The position numbers and the translations under genes are program-made. DNA of 64,000 nucleotides, from the NCBI GenBank assembly GCA_022710485.1, contig JAKLGU010000007.1, positions 62,001 through 126,000 of the forward strand, read 5' to 3'. Source of the DNA: Gemmatimonadota bacterium (lineage in GTDB: Bacteria > Gemmatimonadota > Gemmatimonadetes > Gemmatimonadales > GWC2-71-9). Below the pieces are notes generated by a model, which made no database searches, was not told the origin of the DNA, and worked only from the letters and a program-made list of their open reading frames with translations. Positions 52,125 to 62,167 of this stretch are shown here, one piece after another; positions within the stretch are counted from its first letter, which is position 1, and every line of letters starts with the position of its first letter.

Positions 52125-53767
52125 GTAGCGTCCCAACTGAGCGTGGTGCAGAGGTTCGGACCCTCGAAGTCAGCCACGACGCAGCGGGTGGGGACACGCA
52201 GGCCGAACTCAGGGTGCCAGGTCGAGTCTTCGACCCTCAGCGTCCCGCCCTCGGCACGCAGTCTCGCGCGGCGTCCCCCACACAGTTCAAGACCGATTCC
52301 CCCGTCAGACGGTGGACTGGCGATGACCGTTGGATGCAGATGAAAACGGGCCTGCGCCGTCTGGAACCTGCCATCGATCCTGTCGATCACGCTGAGTGCC
52401 CCGGGCTCGAAACGCCAGGCGCGTCTGTGGGTGGGGCGCCCCGGCATCCGCCGGTAGCCATCGTGGGCGCAGCAAATCTGTGGCGCTCCACCTTCATCGA
52501 CCTTCAGGCCTACCGGGCGCGCACGGCGCGCCACACGAAATGCTGACCAGACCTCCGAGGAGTCGGCGTGGTCCACCAGCACGGTGTTGTGCGCCGCCGT
52601 ACTGCGCTGGCGCAGCCGCTCTGCCCCGGCGGCATAGAGCGATGTGCCGGAGTTGACGAGCACCCGTTGCCCAAACAGGGATAGCTCGAAGGAGAGAGTG
52701 TCGGCGTGCGCGTGAGCCGGCAGGTAGTCGGGGCCGATCAAGCCGACGTCGAGCATCGCCACGGCGGGGCCTTGCTCGATCCGGATGTACCCGCTTGCGC
52801 CCAACCGTGTTATCGGCGACCTCGCCGTGCCCAGCGCCGGGAACCCAAGTCGCTTGGCGTACGCCTCGAGCTGGCCGGGCGACGGGGCGATGCCAATGGC
52901 TGCATCGTTGAAGAACCCGATCTCGCCATCGGGGTGGCACATCGTCGCCAGCCAATCGCGCATGGGACCAATCACTGAACGCAATCTGCCGACAGCAGGT
53001 TGCCATGGCGCTGGGATACCATCCGCGAACGCGGTGGCCGCGTTACACAGGTCTAGCACGTCCTCCAGGGCGAGGGCGTGGTACATCGGGGACAGTTCGA
53101 AGTGGGCGCCATCAGGAAGAATTTGCACTGGCACCTGATCGGCCAGGATACTCATTCCGCGGTCGAGCCAATCCGTTGCCTCGGGGCCGTCGAAATAGAG
53201 GCCGGCGTACACCAGGGCCTTTGCATTGGCGAACAGGTGATTGCCAAGCAGGTGGGTTTCGAGCCGCTTGGATAGCCAGCGCACCTGCACCGCAAGGCTC
53301 GCCACGGACTCATCCGGCAATCGGTTGCCGCGCAGTGCCCACTTGATCCAATTCACGATACGAAGACTCGCCGGGTACGCCTCCCACCCGGTGCCACGGG
53401 CCGGGGGATTGTCCTGAACCCACCGCTCCAGCACTTCGCGATGCCAGTCCGAGCGGCGGTCAGCATTGCATGCGTTGAGGTCGTCGAAGTAGTGGAGATT
53501 GTAGCGCCAGAGCTTCGCAACGGCGGGGTCATCCCAGCCGTGCTCCGCCAGCGAGCGTGTCTCGTTCAGGAAGCGAAAAGCGAGAGGGCCAACCATGCTC
53601 GCGGACCGCTCGGCACCGGCAACGAACTCGCCGGGACTAGTCGGTCGCAGTGGCGGAGCAGCGCGCAGATCGGGGCGGGGGTCGCGGAGGCGATACAGCA
53701 CCCGCCCATAAACTTGAATCGGCTTCAGGTGACGGATCGTATTCAAGTAGAGGCCTAGTTTCGCCAT
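52121..53767 (-). CDS. Heparinase II/III family protein
   Basis: A 548-residue protein of the heparinase II/III type. The N-terminal alpha/alpha-toroid has YNLHYFDDLNA, WEAYPASLRIVNWIKWAL and LLGNHLFANAKALVYAGLYF; the C-terminal beta domain has PAHAHADTLSFELSLFGQRVLVNSGT. Many surface-polysaccharide loci carry such a gene; it may act as a lyase on the polymer or in its modification. No signal peptide is seen. The ATG at 53767 was chosen over one 11 codons upstream, which overlaps the previous gene. Confidence 0.88.
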   Translation of the reverse strand: MAKLGLYLNTIRHLKPIQVYGRVLYRLRDPRPDLRAAPPLRPTSPGEFVAGAERSASMVGPLAFRFLNETRSLAEHGWDDPAVAKLWRYNLHYFDDLNACNADRRSDWHREVLERWVQDNPPARGTGWEAYPASLRIVNWIKWALRGNRLPDESVASLAVQVRWLSKRLETHLLGNHLFANAKALVYAGLYFDGPEATDWLDRGMSILADQVPVQILPDGAHFELSPMYHALALEDVLDLCNAATAFADGIPAPWQPAVGRLRSVIGPMRDWLATMCHPDGEIGFFNDAAIGIAPSPGQLEAYAKRLGFPALGTARSPITRLGASGYIRIEQGPAVAMLDVGLIGPDYLPAHAHADTLSFELSLFGQRVLVNSGTSLYAAGAERLRQRSTAAHNTVLVDHADSSEVWSAFRVARRARPVGLKVDEGGAPQICCAHDGYRRMPGRPTHRRAWRFEPGALSVIDRIDGRFQTAQARFHLHPTVIASPPSDGGIGLELCGGRRARLRAEGGTLRVEDSTWHPEFGLRVPTRCVVADFEGPNLCTTLSWDAT

Positions 53768-53774
53768 GCACCCG

Positions 53775-55913
53775 TCATCGAAGCGCTTCCGATGCCGCAA
53801 GCGTCACGTGGCCCACCTCCAGCAGCTCGTCGAGCGGGATCGGCGGCGGCCCCCCCTGCTGGATCGCGCGGACGAATGCTGCGGCGCACTGCTTCTGGCC
53901 CTTGTCCTGGCGCCAGAGGTTCATCTTGCGGAAGCCGGGCCAGCCGAAGCCGGTCAGCTTGCGGAAGTTGTCGAGTGCGAGGATGCGCCCACTACTGAAC
54001 ACCTCCAGCCGCTCCTTCGGGAACGACTTGTGGCCGTTGGCCAAGTATAGAATCGTCCCGAGCGATCCGTTCTCGAACTGCAGGGTGATCGTTGCCTTGT
54101 CATCGGTGATGACGATACCGGGCGCCCTTCCCATCGAGCTTGCCTGGAACGCGGTGATCGGTGAAGCAGCGAGAAAGCGCAACAGGTCGATGAAGTGGCA
54201 TGCTTCGCCGACGATGCGGCCGCCGCCGACCCGTCGGTCCTGCGTCCAGTGCTCGGCCGGAATCGCGCCGGCGTTCACGGTCATCAGGAAGACCTGCGGT
54301 CCGCCCACTCCATGGAGCAGCGAGCGGATCTTCTGCACCTGCGGGGCAAACCGGCGATTGAATCCTACCATCAAGATCCGGTCGCTTTGAGCCGAATGCT
54401 CAGCCTTGATGGCGTCGAGCTCTTCTGTCGAGAGTGCCAAGGGCTTTTCGACGAAGACATGCTTGCCGGCGCGCAGGGCCGCCTGGACCAGGTCAGCGTG
54501 GCTATCGTGGCGGGTCGCGATCACGACTGCATCAACCTGCTGGTCGGCGAAGACGCTGTCGGTGTCCGTCGTCGTGGACTCAAAGCCGAACTTCCGCCCG
54601 GCGTGGAGGCCGCTGACACCTGCGCTGGACGCCACGGTCCGGAGCCGCGCGCCGGCCGCCTTGAAGGCTGGGATCAGCACCGCCGTGGCGTAGTTCCCTG
54701 AGCCGACGAGACCGAGCGATATCCGCCCGCCCGGCCGCGTCGAGGGGCCCGTCACCGCAGGAAGCGAGAGGTCAATTGTGCGGGCCTGCGGTTCCGCGTC
54801 CGGGGATGCAGGATAGGTCAGCAGGATGCCGAGGGACGGGGCCTCGCCTGTCACGAGCTCATAGGCCGCCTGGGCACCGGCGATCTCAAACCGGTGCGAG
54901 ACTAGCGAGCGAGCTTCCACCCGCCGGTCCGCGAGCATATCCAGCACCGCCTCGAAGTTGCGCTGTTCGGTCCAGCGTACGAACCCGACGGGGTAGTCTA
55001 CTCCGCGTTCTTCGTAGGACGGGTCGTAGCGCCCCGGCCCGTAAGAGCATGAGACCTGGAAGCTCAATTCCTTCTCGTAGAAATCCGCGCGGGACAAGTC
55101 CAGCCCAGCGACCCCCACCAGCACGATGCGGCCGCGCTTGCGGCACATTTGCGCCGCCTGATGCACCGGCTCGTCGCTGCTGGTCGAGGCCGTGATAATC
55201 ACCGCATCCACCCCCCGCCCCCGCGAGAAGGCCCGCGCTGCTCCAATGGCGTCCTTACCTTCAGTCAAATCGACCACCTCGGCCCCGAACTGCTTGGCGA
55301 GCGCTAGCTTGGCGGGGTCGAAATCGATGCCGAGGACCCGGCAGCCGTGGGCGATCAACAGCTGCACTGTCATGAGCCCGATGAGGCCGAGGCCGGTGAC
55401 GACCACCGTTTCGCCGAGGGTCGGCTGCGCGAGCCTGATCCCCTCGAGACCGATGGCGGCAATCACGGTAAAGGCCGCCTCCTCGTTCGACACCGTGTCA
55501 GGGACGCGGCAGCAGAGAGTCTGCGGGACTACGACGACTTCGGCGTGCTTCCCGTTCGACACCACGCGGTCACCCACTGCGAACCCGCGCACGTCATCCC
55601 CCACTTCCAGCACGACCCCGACATTGCAGTAGCCGAGTGGCAGCGGCTGATCCAGCTTGTTGAAGACCGCCTCCATAGTTGGCACCAGTCCGTCGGTCCT
55701 GATCTTGTCAATCACCTGGCGAACCTTGTCCGGCTGGGCGCGCGCCTTGCCAAACAGTGACGCCTGGCCAAAACCCACCAACATTTTCTCTGTGCCGACC
55801 GACACCAGCGTGGTCGTGGTTCGAATCAACAGGTGGCCTCGCTTGACCGCCGGGCACGGCACGTTTGCGACTTCGGTCTTTCCGGTGCGGAGGCTTTGCA
55901 GGATCTGTTTCAT
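53775..55913 (-). CDS. Two-domain zinc-type alcohol dehydrogenase and Gfo/Idh/MocA oxidoreductase
   Basis: A 712-residue fused protein. Residues 1-360 are a medium-chain dehydrogenase (VGDRVVSNGKHAEVV, VVTGLGLIGLMTVQLL); about 385-700 form a Gfo/Idh/MocA domain (ISLGLVGSGNYATAVLIPA, HDSHADLVQAALRAGKHVFV, EKPLALS). This fusion recurs in polysaccharide loci next to heparinase-family proteins; it probably oxidises or reduces a nucleotide-sugar. The stop and the upstream start share ATGA. Confidence 0.9.
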   Translation of the reverse strand: MKQILQSLRTGKTEVANVPCPAVKRGHLLIRTTTTLVSVGTEKMLVGFGQASLFGKARAQPDKVRQVIDKIRTDGLVPTMEAVFNKLDQPLPLGYCNVGVVLEVGDDVRGFAVGDRVVSNGKHAEVVVVPQTLCCRVPDTVSNEEAAFTVIAAIGLEGIRLAQPTLGETVVVTGLGLIGLMTVQLLIAHGCRVLGIDFDPAKLALAKQFGAEVVDLTEGKDAIGAARAFSRGRGVDAVIITASTSSDEPVHQAAQMCRKRGRIVLVGVAGLDLSRADFYEKELSFQVSCSYGPGRYDPSYEERGVDYPVGFVRWTEQRNFEAVLDMLADRRVEARSLVSHRFEIAGAQAAYELVTGEAPSLGILLTYPASPDAEPQARTIDLSLPAVTGPSTRPGGRISLGLVGSGNYATAVLIPAFKAAGARLRTVASSAGVSGLHAGRKFGFESTTTDTDSVFADQQVDAVVIATRHDSHADLVQAALRAGKHVFVEKPLALSTEELDAIKAEHSAQSDRILMVGFNRRFAPQVQKIRSLLHGVGGPQVFLMTVNAGAIPAEHWTQDRRVGGGRIVGEACHFIDLLRFLAASPITAFQASSMGRAPGIVITDDKATITLQFENGSLGTILYLANGHKSFPKERLEVFSSGRILALDNFRKLTGFGWPGFRKMNLWRQDKGQKQCAAAFVRAIQQGGPPPIPLDELLEVGHVTLAASEALR

Positions 55914-57487
55914 GCCGGTGCCATCGGCGAGGGGGTGGGTGACGCCGCCGATCGTCCTGCGCGTGCAGGAGCTGACCCAGAAGCACCCAACGCGTCCTCC
56001 AGATCAAGGGACAACTGCGTGGAGCGCAGCGACAACTGAGAGTCGCCGTTCTGCCCGGCCACGATGCAGGCGCAAATAGAGTCATACATGCGCCGATACG
56101 AATCCATCGGATTTATGCGTCTGCGACGAAGCACGCGGACGCTATTCTCCGATTCATAATAGGATGCGTCCGTCATGCGAATGGTGGTTGTGGCTGCGCG
56201 CAGCTCAATGACATCACGGACACCCAAGCGCTCACTGCCGTTGTCCGTGAGACTCAGAACCAGCCTTGCGTCGTTTGCAAGTCGTACCGACATCAAGACA
56301 TCCTTGCCACGCAATGCCTGTACAGCGAAGTCCGCGACGGGAGGATAGCCATTGATAAACATGAAATAGTCCAGCCAATGACAGCCATTGGAAATGATGC
56401 GGCTGCCCGAGTTCGGCCAATTATACCAATGATGCGCGGGTAGCGGAATTTCGTATACGATACAGTGCATGTCCACCGGGTCCCCCAGAGCAACCCCAAG
56501 GTCCACGCGTGCCCAATCATTCATTCGGGAGTAGCGCCTGTGGAAGCAGGCGAACATGCGGGGAGTTTGCATGACCGCTTGCTGGAGCGCGAGGAACTCC
56601 TTGAGGGTCGTTGCCAGCGGCTTTTCGATGACGGCGTAGGCGCCGCTCTGCAATGCGTGGACACCAAGTCCTGCATGGGTGTGGTGATAACCCGCAATAA
56701 ACCAGGCATCAAATGTCTCGCCTGGCCGCGGCCTCGGACAGGTATCGGTGGTAACGTCGAGCGATCTGATTCCGGCAATTTGGTCCGGATCAATTTCATG
56801 AATGGCGGCGAGGTTGAGCCGTCGGCGAAGGACAGGCAAGATCTGGGTCTTGGCGTAGTTGCCTGCCCCAAACAGCACCGCGGATGGCCGCTTCACCATT
56901 GGGCCGTTGGTGGCATGCCGCTCTCGGATCTCACTTGGCAATGCCGAGACGCTACGGGGAGTCGAGGGGTGGGTATCCACCGCCATGGCGCTCAACACAG
57001 GCGCCAGCACGTCCCGAAGTACCCGCTCATCCACGGCGATCCCAGAGTATGAAGTCCAACCGATGAAGCGGCGAAGCCCGGAGAGTGCGTCGGATGCCTC
57101 GACCGGGCTCGAAATACCCGAGACTTCGCTGGTCGAGAAGACAAAGCGCTGGTCAACGCAAATGCGTGGCCACGCGGGAGAGTGATTCGGCGCGAAGAAC
57201 ACCACGGACTGTCCTCGAGACAGCCCCGAGGAGGTCGGTGCTTCAATCACTCGTCCAACGCCGAGACCGGCGACTTTGAGGTTTCGGAGCCGCTCCGCAA
57301 GGCGCGACACGACTTTCCTCCATACCGCCAGCGGCCCTATCCGTCGGAGATAGTTCCACACGAGGAAAGCGCTCTTGGGGCGCACGATGTATTGATCCGA
57401 GATCGGAGCAGAAACCCACCATGCATCTACCGCGAGCCGCACGTCAGATGCGGGATCCCGCCACGCATCAAGCATCTGCCGAGTCAT
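55910..57487 (-). CDS. Gfo/Idh/MocA-family oxidoreductase with N-terminal extension
   Basis: A 525-residue protein. About residues 200-500 form the Gfo/Idh/MocA domain: VLFGAGNYAKTQILPVLRRR and GAYAVIEKPLATTLKEFL (the Lys of EKP), with a later NGCHWLDYF. The first 190 residues (DAWWVSAPISDQYIV, FLVWNYLRRIGPLAVWRKV) form a domain I do not recognise. The start at the ATG before TRQMLDAWRD is a choice between several. It overlaps the two-domain dehydrogenase downstream, so the two may act in series. Base composition is lower in GC than upstream genes. Confidence 0.78.
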   Translation of the reverse strand: MTRQMLDAWRDPASDVRLAVDAWWVSAPISDQYIVRPKSAFLVWNYLRRIGPLAVWRKVVSRLAERLRNLKVAGLGVGRVIEAPTSSGLSRGQSVVFFAPNHSPAWPRICVDQRFVFSTSEVSGISSPVEASDALSGLRRFIGWTSYSGIAVDERVLRDVLAPVLSAMAVDTHPSTPRSVSALPSEIRERHATNGPMVKRPSAVLFGAGNYAKTQILPVLRRRLNLAAIHEIDPDQIAGIRSLDVTTDTCPRPRPGETFDAWFIAGYHHTHAGLGVHALQSGAYAVIEKPLATTLKEFLALQQAVMQTPRMFACFHRRYSRMNDWARVDLGVALGDPVDMHCIVYEIPLPAHHWYNWPNSGSRIISNGCHWLDYFMFINGYPPVADFAVQALRGKDVLMSVRLANDARLVLSLTDNGSERLGVRDVIELRAATTTIRMTDASYYESENSVRVLRRRRINPMDSYRRMYDSICACIVAGQNGDSQLSLRSTQLSLDLEDALGASGSAPARAGRSAASPTPSPMAPA

Positions 57488-57572
57488 CTGGAGTGGAACC
57501 GCATCGGTAGGCAACCGATCTGTGAGGGAGTGGTGTCGGACTGGCCAACCAAGTGGTGCCCCCAAAATACCA

Positions 57573-58898
57573 TCACACGCCCGATCGTGTGATCCGGGGT
57601 CCAAGGCTTCGCCGCGAAACTATGGTTCGCGCGAGCCAGATAAGGAATACTGCTTGCACCACCATGCCGGCGAGGCGCGCGAGCACCAATCCGCGTGCGC
57701 CATCCGCGGAGAGGAGCGCGGTACCTGAGACAAAGACGGCCGCGTACAGTGAGCAAGTGACCAAGTTGGGCCAAACCGCGCCCGCAGCATAGACGAGATA
57801 CTCAGCTGGCTTTCCGAGTGCCATCACAGTGCCGCTAAGGAGGACGATGACCAAGATTGGTCCGCTCGAGCTGTACACTGTTCCGTAAAGGCCCATCACT
57901 TGAGGAGCATAGAGACCAAATACAACCAGAAGTGGCACCGTGGCGGCGGCCGTCACAATGACGGCCCGTCTCGTCAACTGCGAGAGTCGGTGTCGGTCAC
58001 CGTTGATGAGACTCATGCTCATCGCGGGCATCCAGGTCCGTCCAATCACTACTGGGAAGAACACCATTAGGGCCATCCACTGATTCGCGGCGTTGATTAG
58101 CGCCATCTCTTCCAGCCCGCCGGGCTGCCGCACGAGGATGGCCGGCGCAGCCCAGTCGGCAAGCGAGAAGACGAGGCTCCCGAGCAGCACGGGGAGTCCA
58201 AACGAGGTTGGGAGATGGAAGTCAGAGCGGGTGAACCGCCACGATGCAGATGCGGACGCGTGCACGTTGATCCGACGGAGCACGAGATGGGTGATAGCGG
58301 CGGTGGTTCCTACCGCGAGGGTCAATCCAAGAATGGCCCCCGTTTCACCGTACCATTTCGTGGCTGGAATCATGAAAGCCAGGGTCGCGATGCCCGAAAC
58401 GGCCCCTAGTTTGGCCACGCTGGCCCAAGCCTCGAACCCAATAAGTGCGCTGGTCTGGACGGCGTTCATTGCGGTCAGCGCGACAAGCAGGGCCGACAGG
58501 CGCAGTAGTGGTTCAAGGCTCGCCTCTCCAAACACTCGTCGAGCAATGAAGGGCGACAGCAAAAACAGGGACGTGCCGAGCAGCAGGCCAATCCCGATTG
58601 CACTCACATGACTTACACCAAGAAGCGCACCAATCGCCTCTGGTCGTTCTGCGCGCAGCTCGGCAATGTACTTCGTGGTAGCCATCCCGATCCCGAAACC
58701 AGCGAACACTGCAAACATCATCACGGTGCTTTGAATGACGCCAAGCGCGCCAAAAGCAGCCTGTGACACATGTCGACCAACAAAGATATTGGCAACGATA
58801 ATGGAGCCCCGACTAAGGCCAGTCCCCGTGAGCGTCCAGAACATCGCAGCCACGCGGTACTCGACAAAGCCACGTGACCAGCGCGCGCGAAGGGTCAA
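57573..58898 (-). CDS. Wzx-type polysaccharide flippase
   Basis: A 441-residue protein with 12-14 helices of the MATE/PST polysaccharide transporter type. Family features include SRGSIIVANIFVGRHVSQAAFGAL, FGIGMATTKYIAE and the late PAEYLVYAAG region. It moves the lipid-linked repeat unit across the inner membrane. The likely start is a TTG at 58898, sharing TTGA with the upstream stop; a GTG at 58853 or ATG at 58844 are alternatives. Confidence 0.88.
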   Translation of the reverse strand: MTLRARWSRGFVEYRVAAMFWTLTGTGLSRGSIIVANIFVGRHVSQAAFGALGVIQSTVMMFAVFAGFGIGMATTKYIAELRAERPEAIGALLGVSHVSAIGIGLLLGTSLFLLSPFIARRVFGEASLEPLLRLSALLVALTAMNAVQTSALIGFEAWASVAKLGAVSGIATLAFMIPATKWYGETGAILGLTLAVGTTAAITHLVLRRINVHASASASWRFTRSDFHLPTSFGLPVLLGSLVFSLADWAAPAILVRQPGGLEEMALINAANQWMALMVFFPVVIGRTWMPAMSMSLINGDRHRLSQLTRRAVIVTAAATVPLLVVFGLYAPQVMGLYGTVYSSSGPILVIVLLSGTVMALGKPAEYLVYAAGAVWPNLVTCSLYAAVFVSGTALLSADGARGLVLARLAGMVVQAVFLIWLARTIVSRRSLGPRITRSGV

Positions 58899-59629
58899 GC
58901 GCGAAACCGGCGCAGACGATCTCGCACTCGGTTCAGGTTGGCGAGGATGGCGCCGATGACAGTTGAACGCGCCTGCCACAGCCGTGGATGGACCAGCGCT
59001 CGAAGCTCCGTGCCGGCACGCAGGGATTCACGTTGAAGCGTTGCATGCGAAGCAAGCGTCGTGTCGCGCACGAAGAGAAACACATTTTGGGCGTACCAAT
59101 AGTCCACACTGGGGTCTTCCCACACGAGAGGACGAACGCAGTCGATGCCCACATACCCTCGCGCCTTGAACCGCTTGCCCCAGTACTCGGGCCACTGCTC
59201 ATTTACGTGAAATGTACCCCCCTGGCCCGGGATCGCTGCTGAGAAAAGTACGATGTCGCCATGGCGGACGAGGGAATCTACGAAGGTGTCTGCTGAGGCG
59301 TGCGGAATGTGCTCCGCGACTTCGAGGGACACGACTAGATCAAAATGGCGCCCCAGGTCGATCGGAACGCGCAAGTCAACTGCTCTGAAACAATCTCGCG
59401 GAATCTGAAGTGCATCGGCATTTACCCAGGGCCCATCGACCCCTTGAATGTCTGAAACCCCAGCATCCGCAAATGCCTTGAGCCATTCACCGGTGCCGCA
59501 TCCCACATCGAGCACGCTCTCCGGGTGTATGATATCCAACAGGTGCGGGAGCACGGCGTGCGCCGACGCACCGGAAGTGACGGCAAGGAACCTGTAGAAT
59601 GCGTCATTATACGATGTCACGGTCACCAC
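58895..59629 (-). CDS. SAM-dependent methyltransferase
   Basis: A 244-residue class I methyltransferase. The SAM loop is VLDVGCGTGEWLKAF (motif I), followed by GVDGPWVN and LVVSLEVAEHIPHASADTF. It could methylate a sugar or the chain end. The gene sits between the flippase and glycosyltransferase genes; its stop overlaps the flippase start. The 154 bases upstream (59630-59783) hold no clear gene. Confidence 0.9.
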   Translation of the reverse strand: MVTVTSYNDAFYRFLAVTSGASAHAVLPHLLDIIHPESVLDVGCGTGEWLKAFADAGVSDIQGVDGPWVNADALQIPRDCFRAVDLRVPIDLGRHFDLVVSLEVAEHIPHASADTFVDSLVRHGDIVLFSAAIPGQGGTFHVNEQWPEYWGKRFKARGYVGIDCVRPLVWEDPSVDYWYAQNVFLFVRDTTLASHATLQRESLRAGTELRALVHPRLWQARSTVIGAILANLNRVRDRLRRFRA

Positions 59630-59783
59630 GCAGGCAGATGTTCATGGGGGATCCACATCGGGGTTGCAGGTAAGTTAGGGCGAAACTTATCCGACTCGAT
59701 GCACGAACGGCAGACCAATGACCGGCGAGGCCAGCCGCGACGGGGGGGCGTAAGCCGGCCCAATGACAATGTGAGCAGCGCCA

Positions 59784-60779
59784 TTAGAACCAGCCTTCGG
59801 CGATCGGCTTCGATCGATCACGAGCACCACGTGCGTAGGCACCAGCGGCGACATACCGAAAGAGTGCAGGAGCATACAGCCGGGGACAACGATCCGTCGC
59901 CTTCAACCACTTTCGTACGGCAGAAGTCCAAAGCCGGCTCGTGATCAGGCGTATCCCGACATCTCGCAACCGCTCCAGCAGGCCGGATCCGCGCTGAGGG
60001 GGCTCAAGGAAGCGGAAAGCCGATTCCCGAAGGAACTGTGGTGACTCGCGAAGGAGAAGCGGCATCCCGTAGCGCGAGAGGAAGTACTGCTTTCGCTCAA
60101 ACTGGTCCACCGAACCGCCCCATTCGTGGTGCCACACCAATGCCGCCGGGAGGAAGATCCCGACGACACCACCCCGCTCCCAGCGTTCCGCAAACTCGTG
60201 GTCTTCACCACCATAGTGCACGAAACCTTCGTCCATCAGCCCAAGCCGGGCCACATCGGTCGTCCTGACAGAGAGGTTCATGACAGTCCAATTTCTGCCT
60301 GGCACGCGCTCCATGTCGATGTCTGGTCGCTCGGGGCCTATGTGTCTGCTGTCTCGAAAGCGGAAGTAGTTACTGCTAGCAACCCATGGTGCAGGGTAGC
60401 GAATGGCGCCGCAACCCACTACTCCCTCTCGACGTTCATGCAACGCCAAGTGTGTGCTGACCAGGCCGGGGTCAGGGATGCAGTCATCGTCAAGGAGCAA
60501 CAACAATGGTGCCCGGGACGCGTGCGCCAACGCGTTGCGCTTCGCGGAGAGCGTGTTAGTCACGATGTCGAGGAAGCGAAATGTCGTCGCGTGCTCTGCG
60601 AAGGCGTGCACAAGCTCCTGTGTGCCATCGCCGCTTCCACTATCACAGACGAGCACCTCAAACTCGGAGGCGGAGACGCCTTCCTGCTTCGTAAGCGCCA
60701 TCAGGAGTTCCTGTAGCCGCTCCTTGCGGCGCCAGGTCGGGATATTCACCGACAAGCGTGGCAATGCTGTTGATGGCAA
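59784..60779 (-). CDS. Glycosyltransferase family 2 protein
   Basis: A 331-residue GT-A glycosyltransferase. It has LSVNIPTWRRKERLQELL, the nucleotide-sugar region VCDSGSGDGTQELV, the metal-binding DDD in LLLLLDDDCIPDPG and HYGGEDHEFAERWERGG (the ED of the catalytic region). It adds a sugar to the repeat unit. Same strand as its neighbours; 60 bases separate it from the polymerase gene. Confidence 0.92.
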   Translation of the reverse strand: MPSTALPRLSVNIPTWRRKERLQELLMALTKQEGVSASEFEVLVCDSGSGDGTQELVHAFAEHATTFRFLDIVTNTLSAKRNALAHASRAPLLLLLDDDCIPDPGLVSTHLALHERREGVVGCGAIRYPAPWVASSNYFRFRDSRHIGPERPDIDMERVPGRNWTVMNLSVRTTDVARLGLMDEGFVHYGGEDHEFAERWERGGVVGIFLPAALVWHHEWGGSVDQFERKQYFLSRYGMPLLLRESPQFLRESAFRFLEPPQRGSGLLERLRDVGIRLITSRLWTSAVRKWLKATDRCPRLYAPALFRYVAAGAYARGARDRSKPIAEGWF

Positions 60780-60839
60780 GTTCGTGGTCCTCCGGCTCCG
60801 ATGGGAGTGCGGGGCGGACTTCCGATTCCGCCGCGGTTG

Positions 60840-62072
60840 TCAGTCCAGCGAGGGCTCGGCGCGGCGGACGGTGGACAACCCTGGCGACACGAGCTTCAGT
60901 CCAATCGCGAAAAACAGGGCACCGGCCGGACTGAACAAGATGCCAGAGCCAAACATCATGTTTAAGAACATGCTACCAAGAATATACAATCCGACCACAG
61001 CTTCGCCTCGGACTTCCGGGGTGGAGGCACGTGCGATCCCCGCACGGAAAGCGCGCTCATTGAGCCACAGATACCAAAGGCTGAGTGGCACCCCCCCCAT
61101 GAGCAGCAACTCAACGAGCCCATTGTGCGGAGTTGGTACCTCCGGGTACCCGAGATTCCCCGCCCCGCCGATCGGCCCCAACCCTAGGAGAAGGGTGAAC
61201 TTACCGTGAAACGCGATGGCCAGCCGGGGCAATGCTGTCAGGCGATCGAGGATACTCTGAGCGAGGCTGACATCATCGTAGATCCTAGTTGCGCTTTGGT
61301 CGGTGAGCCGGAACGCTCGCCAAAATACTGACAGTTTGCCCGCCCACTGCGCGAATGCCCCCAGAAAGCCGATCGTTAGCAAGCCCAAGAGTACCACCAG
61401 ATGGCGCTTCGTCGGCCGCCTTACCAAGGGGAGGACCAACAATGCAAGGGCGACGTTTACGATGGCGCCTTTCGAGAGCGACAACATGGACCCGACGGCA
61501 ATGCAGATCACTGCGATGGATGCGAGTGAAGCAGGCCGGATGGAGTAGACGCACAGAATCATACCCATCCCGCAGACCGCCCCCAACGTAGTGAGGCTGC
61601 CGAACAGGCTGGCGAACCGAAACAAGCCGGCGCGCTCAGACGACTCGGCAAACCAGGAGATCGGGCCAGCGACGAACTGATAGGGAATCGTCAGCGCGGC
61701 TAAGACGCTGAACAACGCCGCGGTTACCGTGAGCGCGCGGAGATTGCTCTGCGTTCCGGGAAGCCAGAGCACGACGACATAAATCGGAATGGTGAAGATT
61801 AGCCGCACTGTTCCTAGCGCGAGCGATCCGGACGTATAGGGTGCCCCCGACACAAGTCCGGGAAGGATCGCCAAGATGGGAATGCCGTATAGCCCTAGAA
61901 TCATCCCAAGAATGCGTCGGCTTCCATACTCCATGCGTGTTGCAGTGAGGCTGGCGATCAGGAATGTGAGGCAGACAGAGGACGCGTACACCAACGCATA
62001 GAGGGGCGTGACATTTCTCAGCAAATGGAGTTGCGAGATGATGACAGTAAGGAGGATAAAGAGTCGAAGCAT
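60840..62072 (-). CDS. Wzy-type O-antigen polymerase/ligase family protein
   Basis: A 410-residue protein with about 11-12 helices. A periplasmic loop with PTPHNGLVELLLMGGVPLSLW matches the conserved HN-containing segment of O-antigen ligase/polymerase proteins. With the Wzx and Wzz proteins encoded beside it, it would link repeat units in the periplasm. Sequence in this family is poorly conserved, so the call rests on topology and place. Local GC is low for this window. Confidence 0.85.
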   Translation of the reverse strand: MLRLFILLTVIISQLHLLRNVTPLYALVYASSVCLTFLIASLTATRMEYGSRRILGMILGLYGIPILAILPGLVSGAPYTSGSLALGTVRLIFTIPIYVVVLWLPGTQSNLRALTVTAALFSVLAALTIPYQFVAGPISWFAESSERAGLFRFASLFGSLTTLGAVCGMGMILCVYSIRPASLASIAVICIAVGSMLSLSKGAIVNVALALLVLPLVRRPTKRHLVVLLGLLTIGFLGAFAQWAGKLSVFWRAFRLTDQSATRIYDDVSLAQSILDRLTALPRLAIAFHGKFTLLLGLGPIGGAGNLGYPEVPTPHNGLVELLLMGGVPLSLWYLWLNERAFRAGIARASTPEVRGEAVVGLYILGSMFLNMMFGSGILFSPAGALFFAIGLKLVSPGLSTVRRAEPSLD

Positions 62073-62167
62073 GCGGACGTCCGCGGCCCGTCTACACTAG
62101 TTGGAGCGAGGTGCGAACGGACCGCATCGCTTTGGGGCCACTAAGGTGGATTGGAGGCGCATACGAA

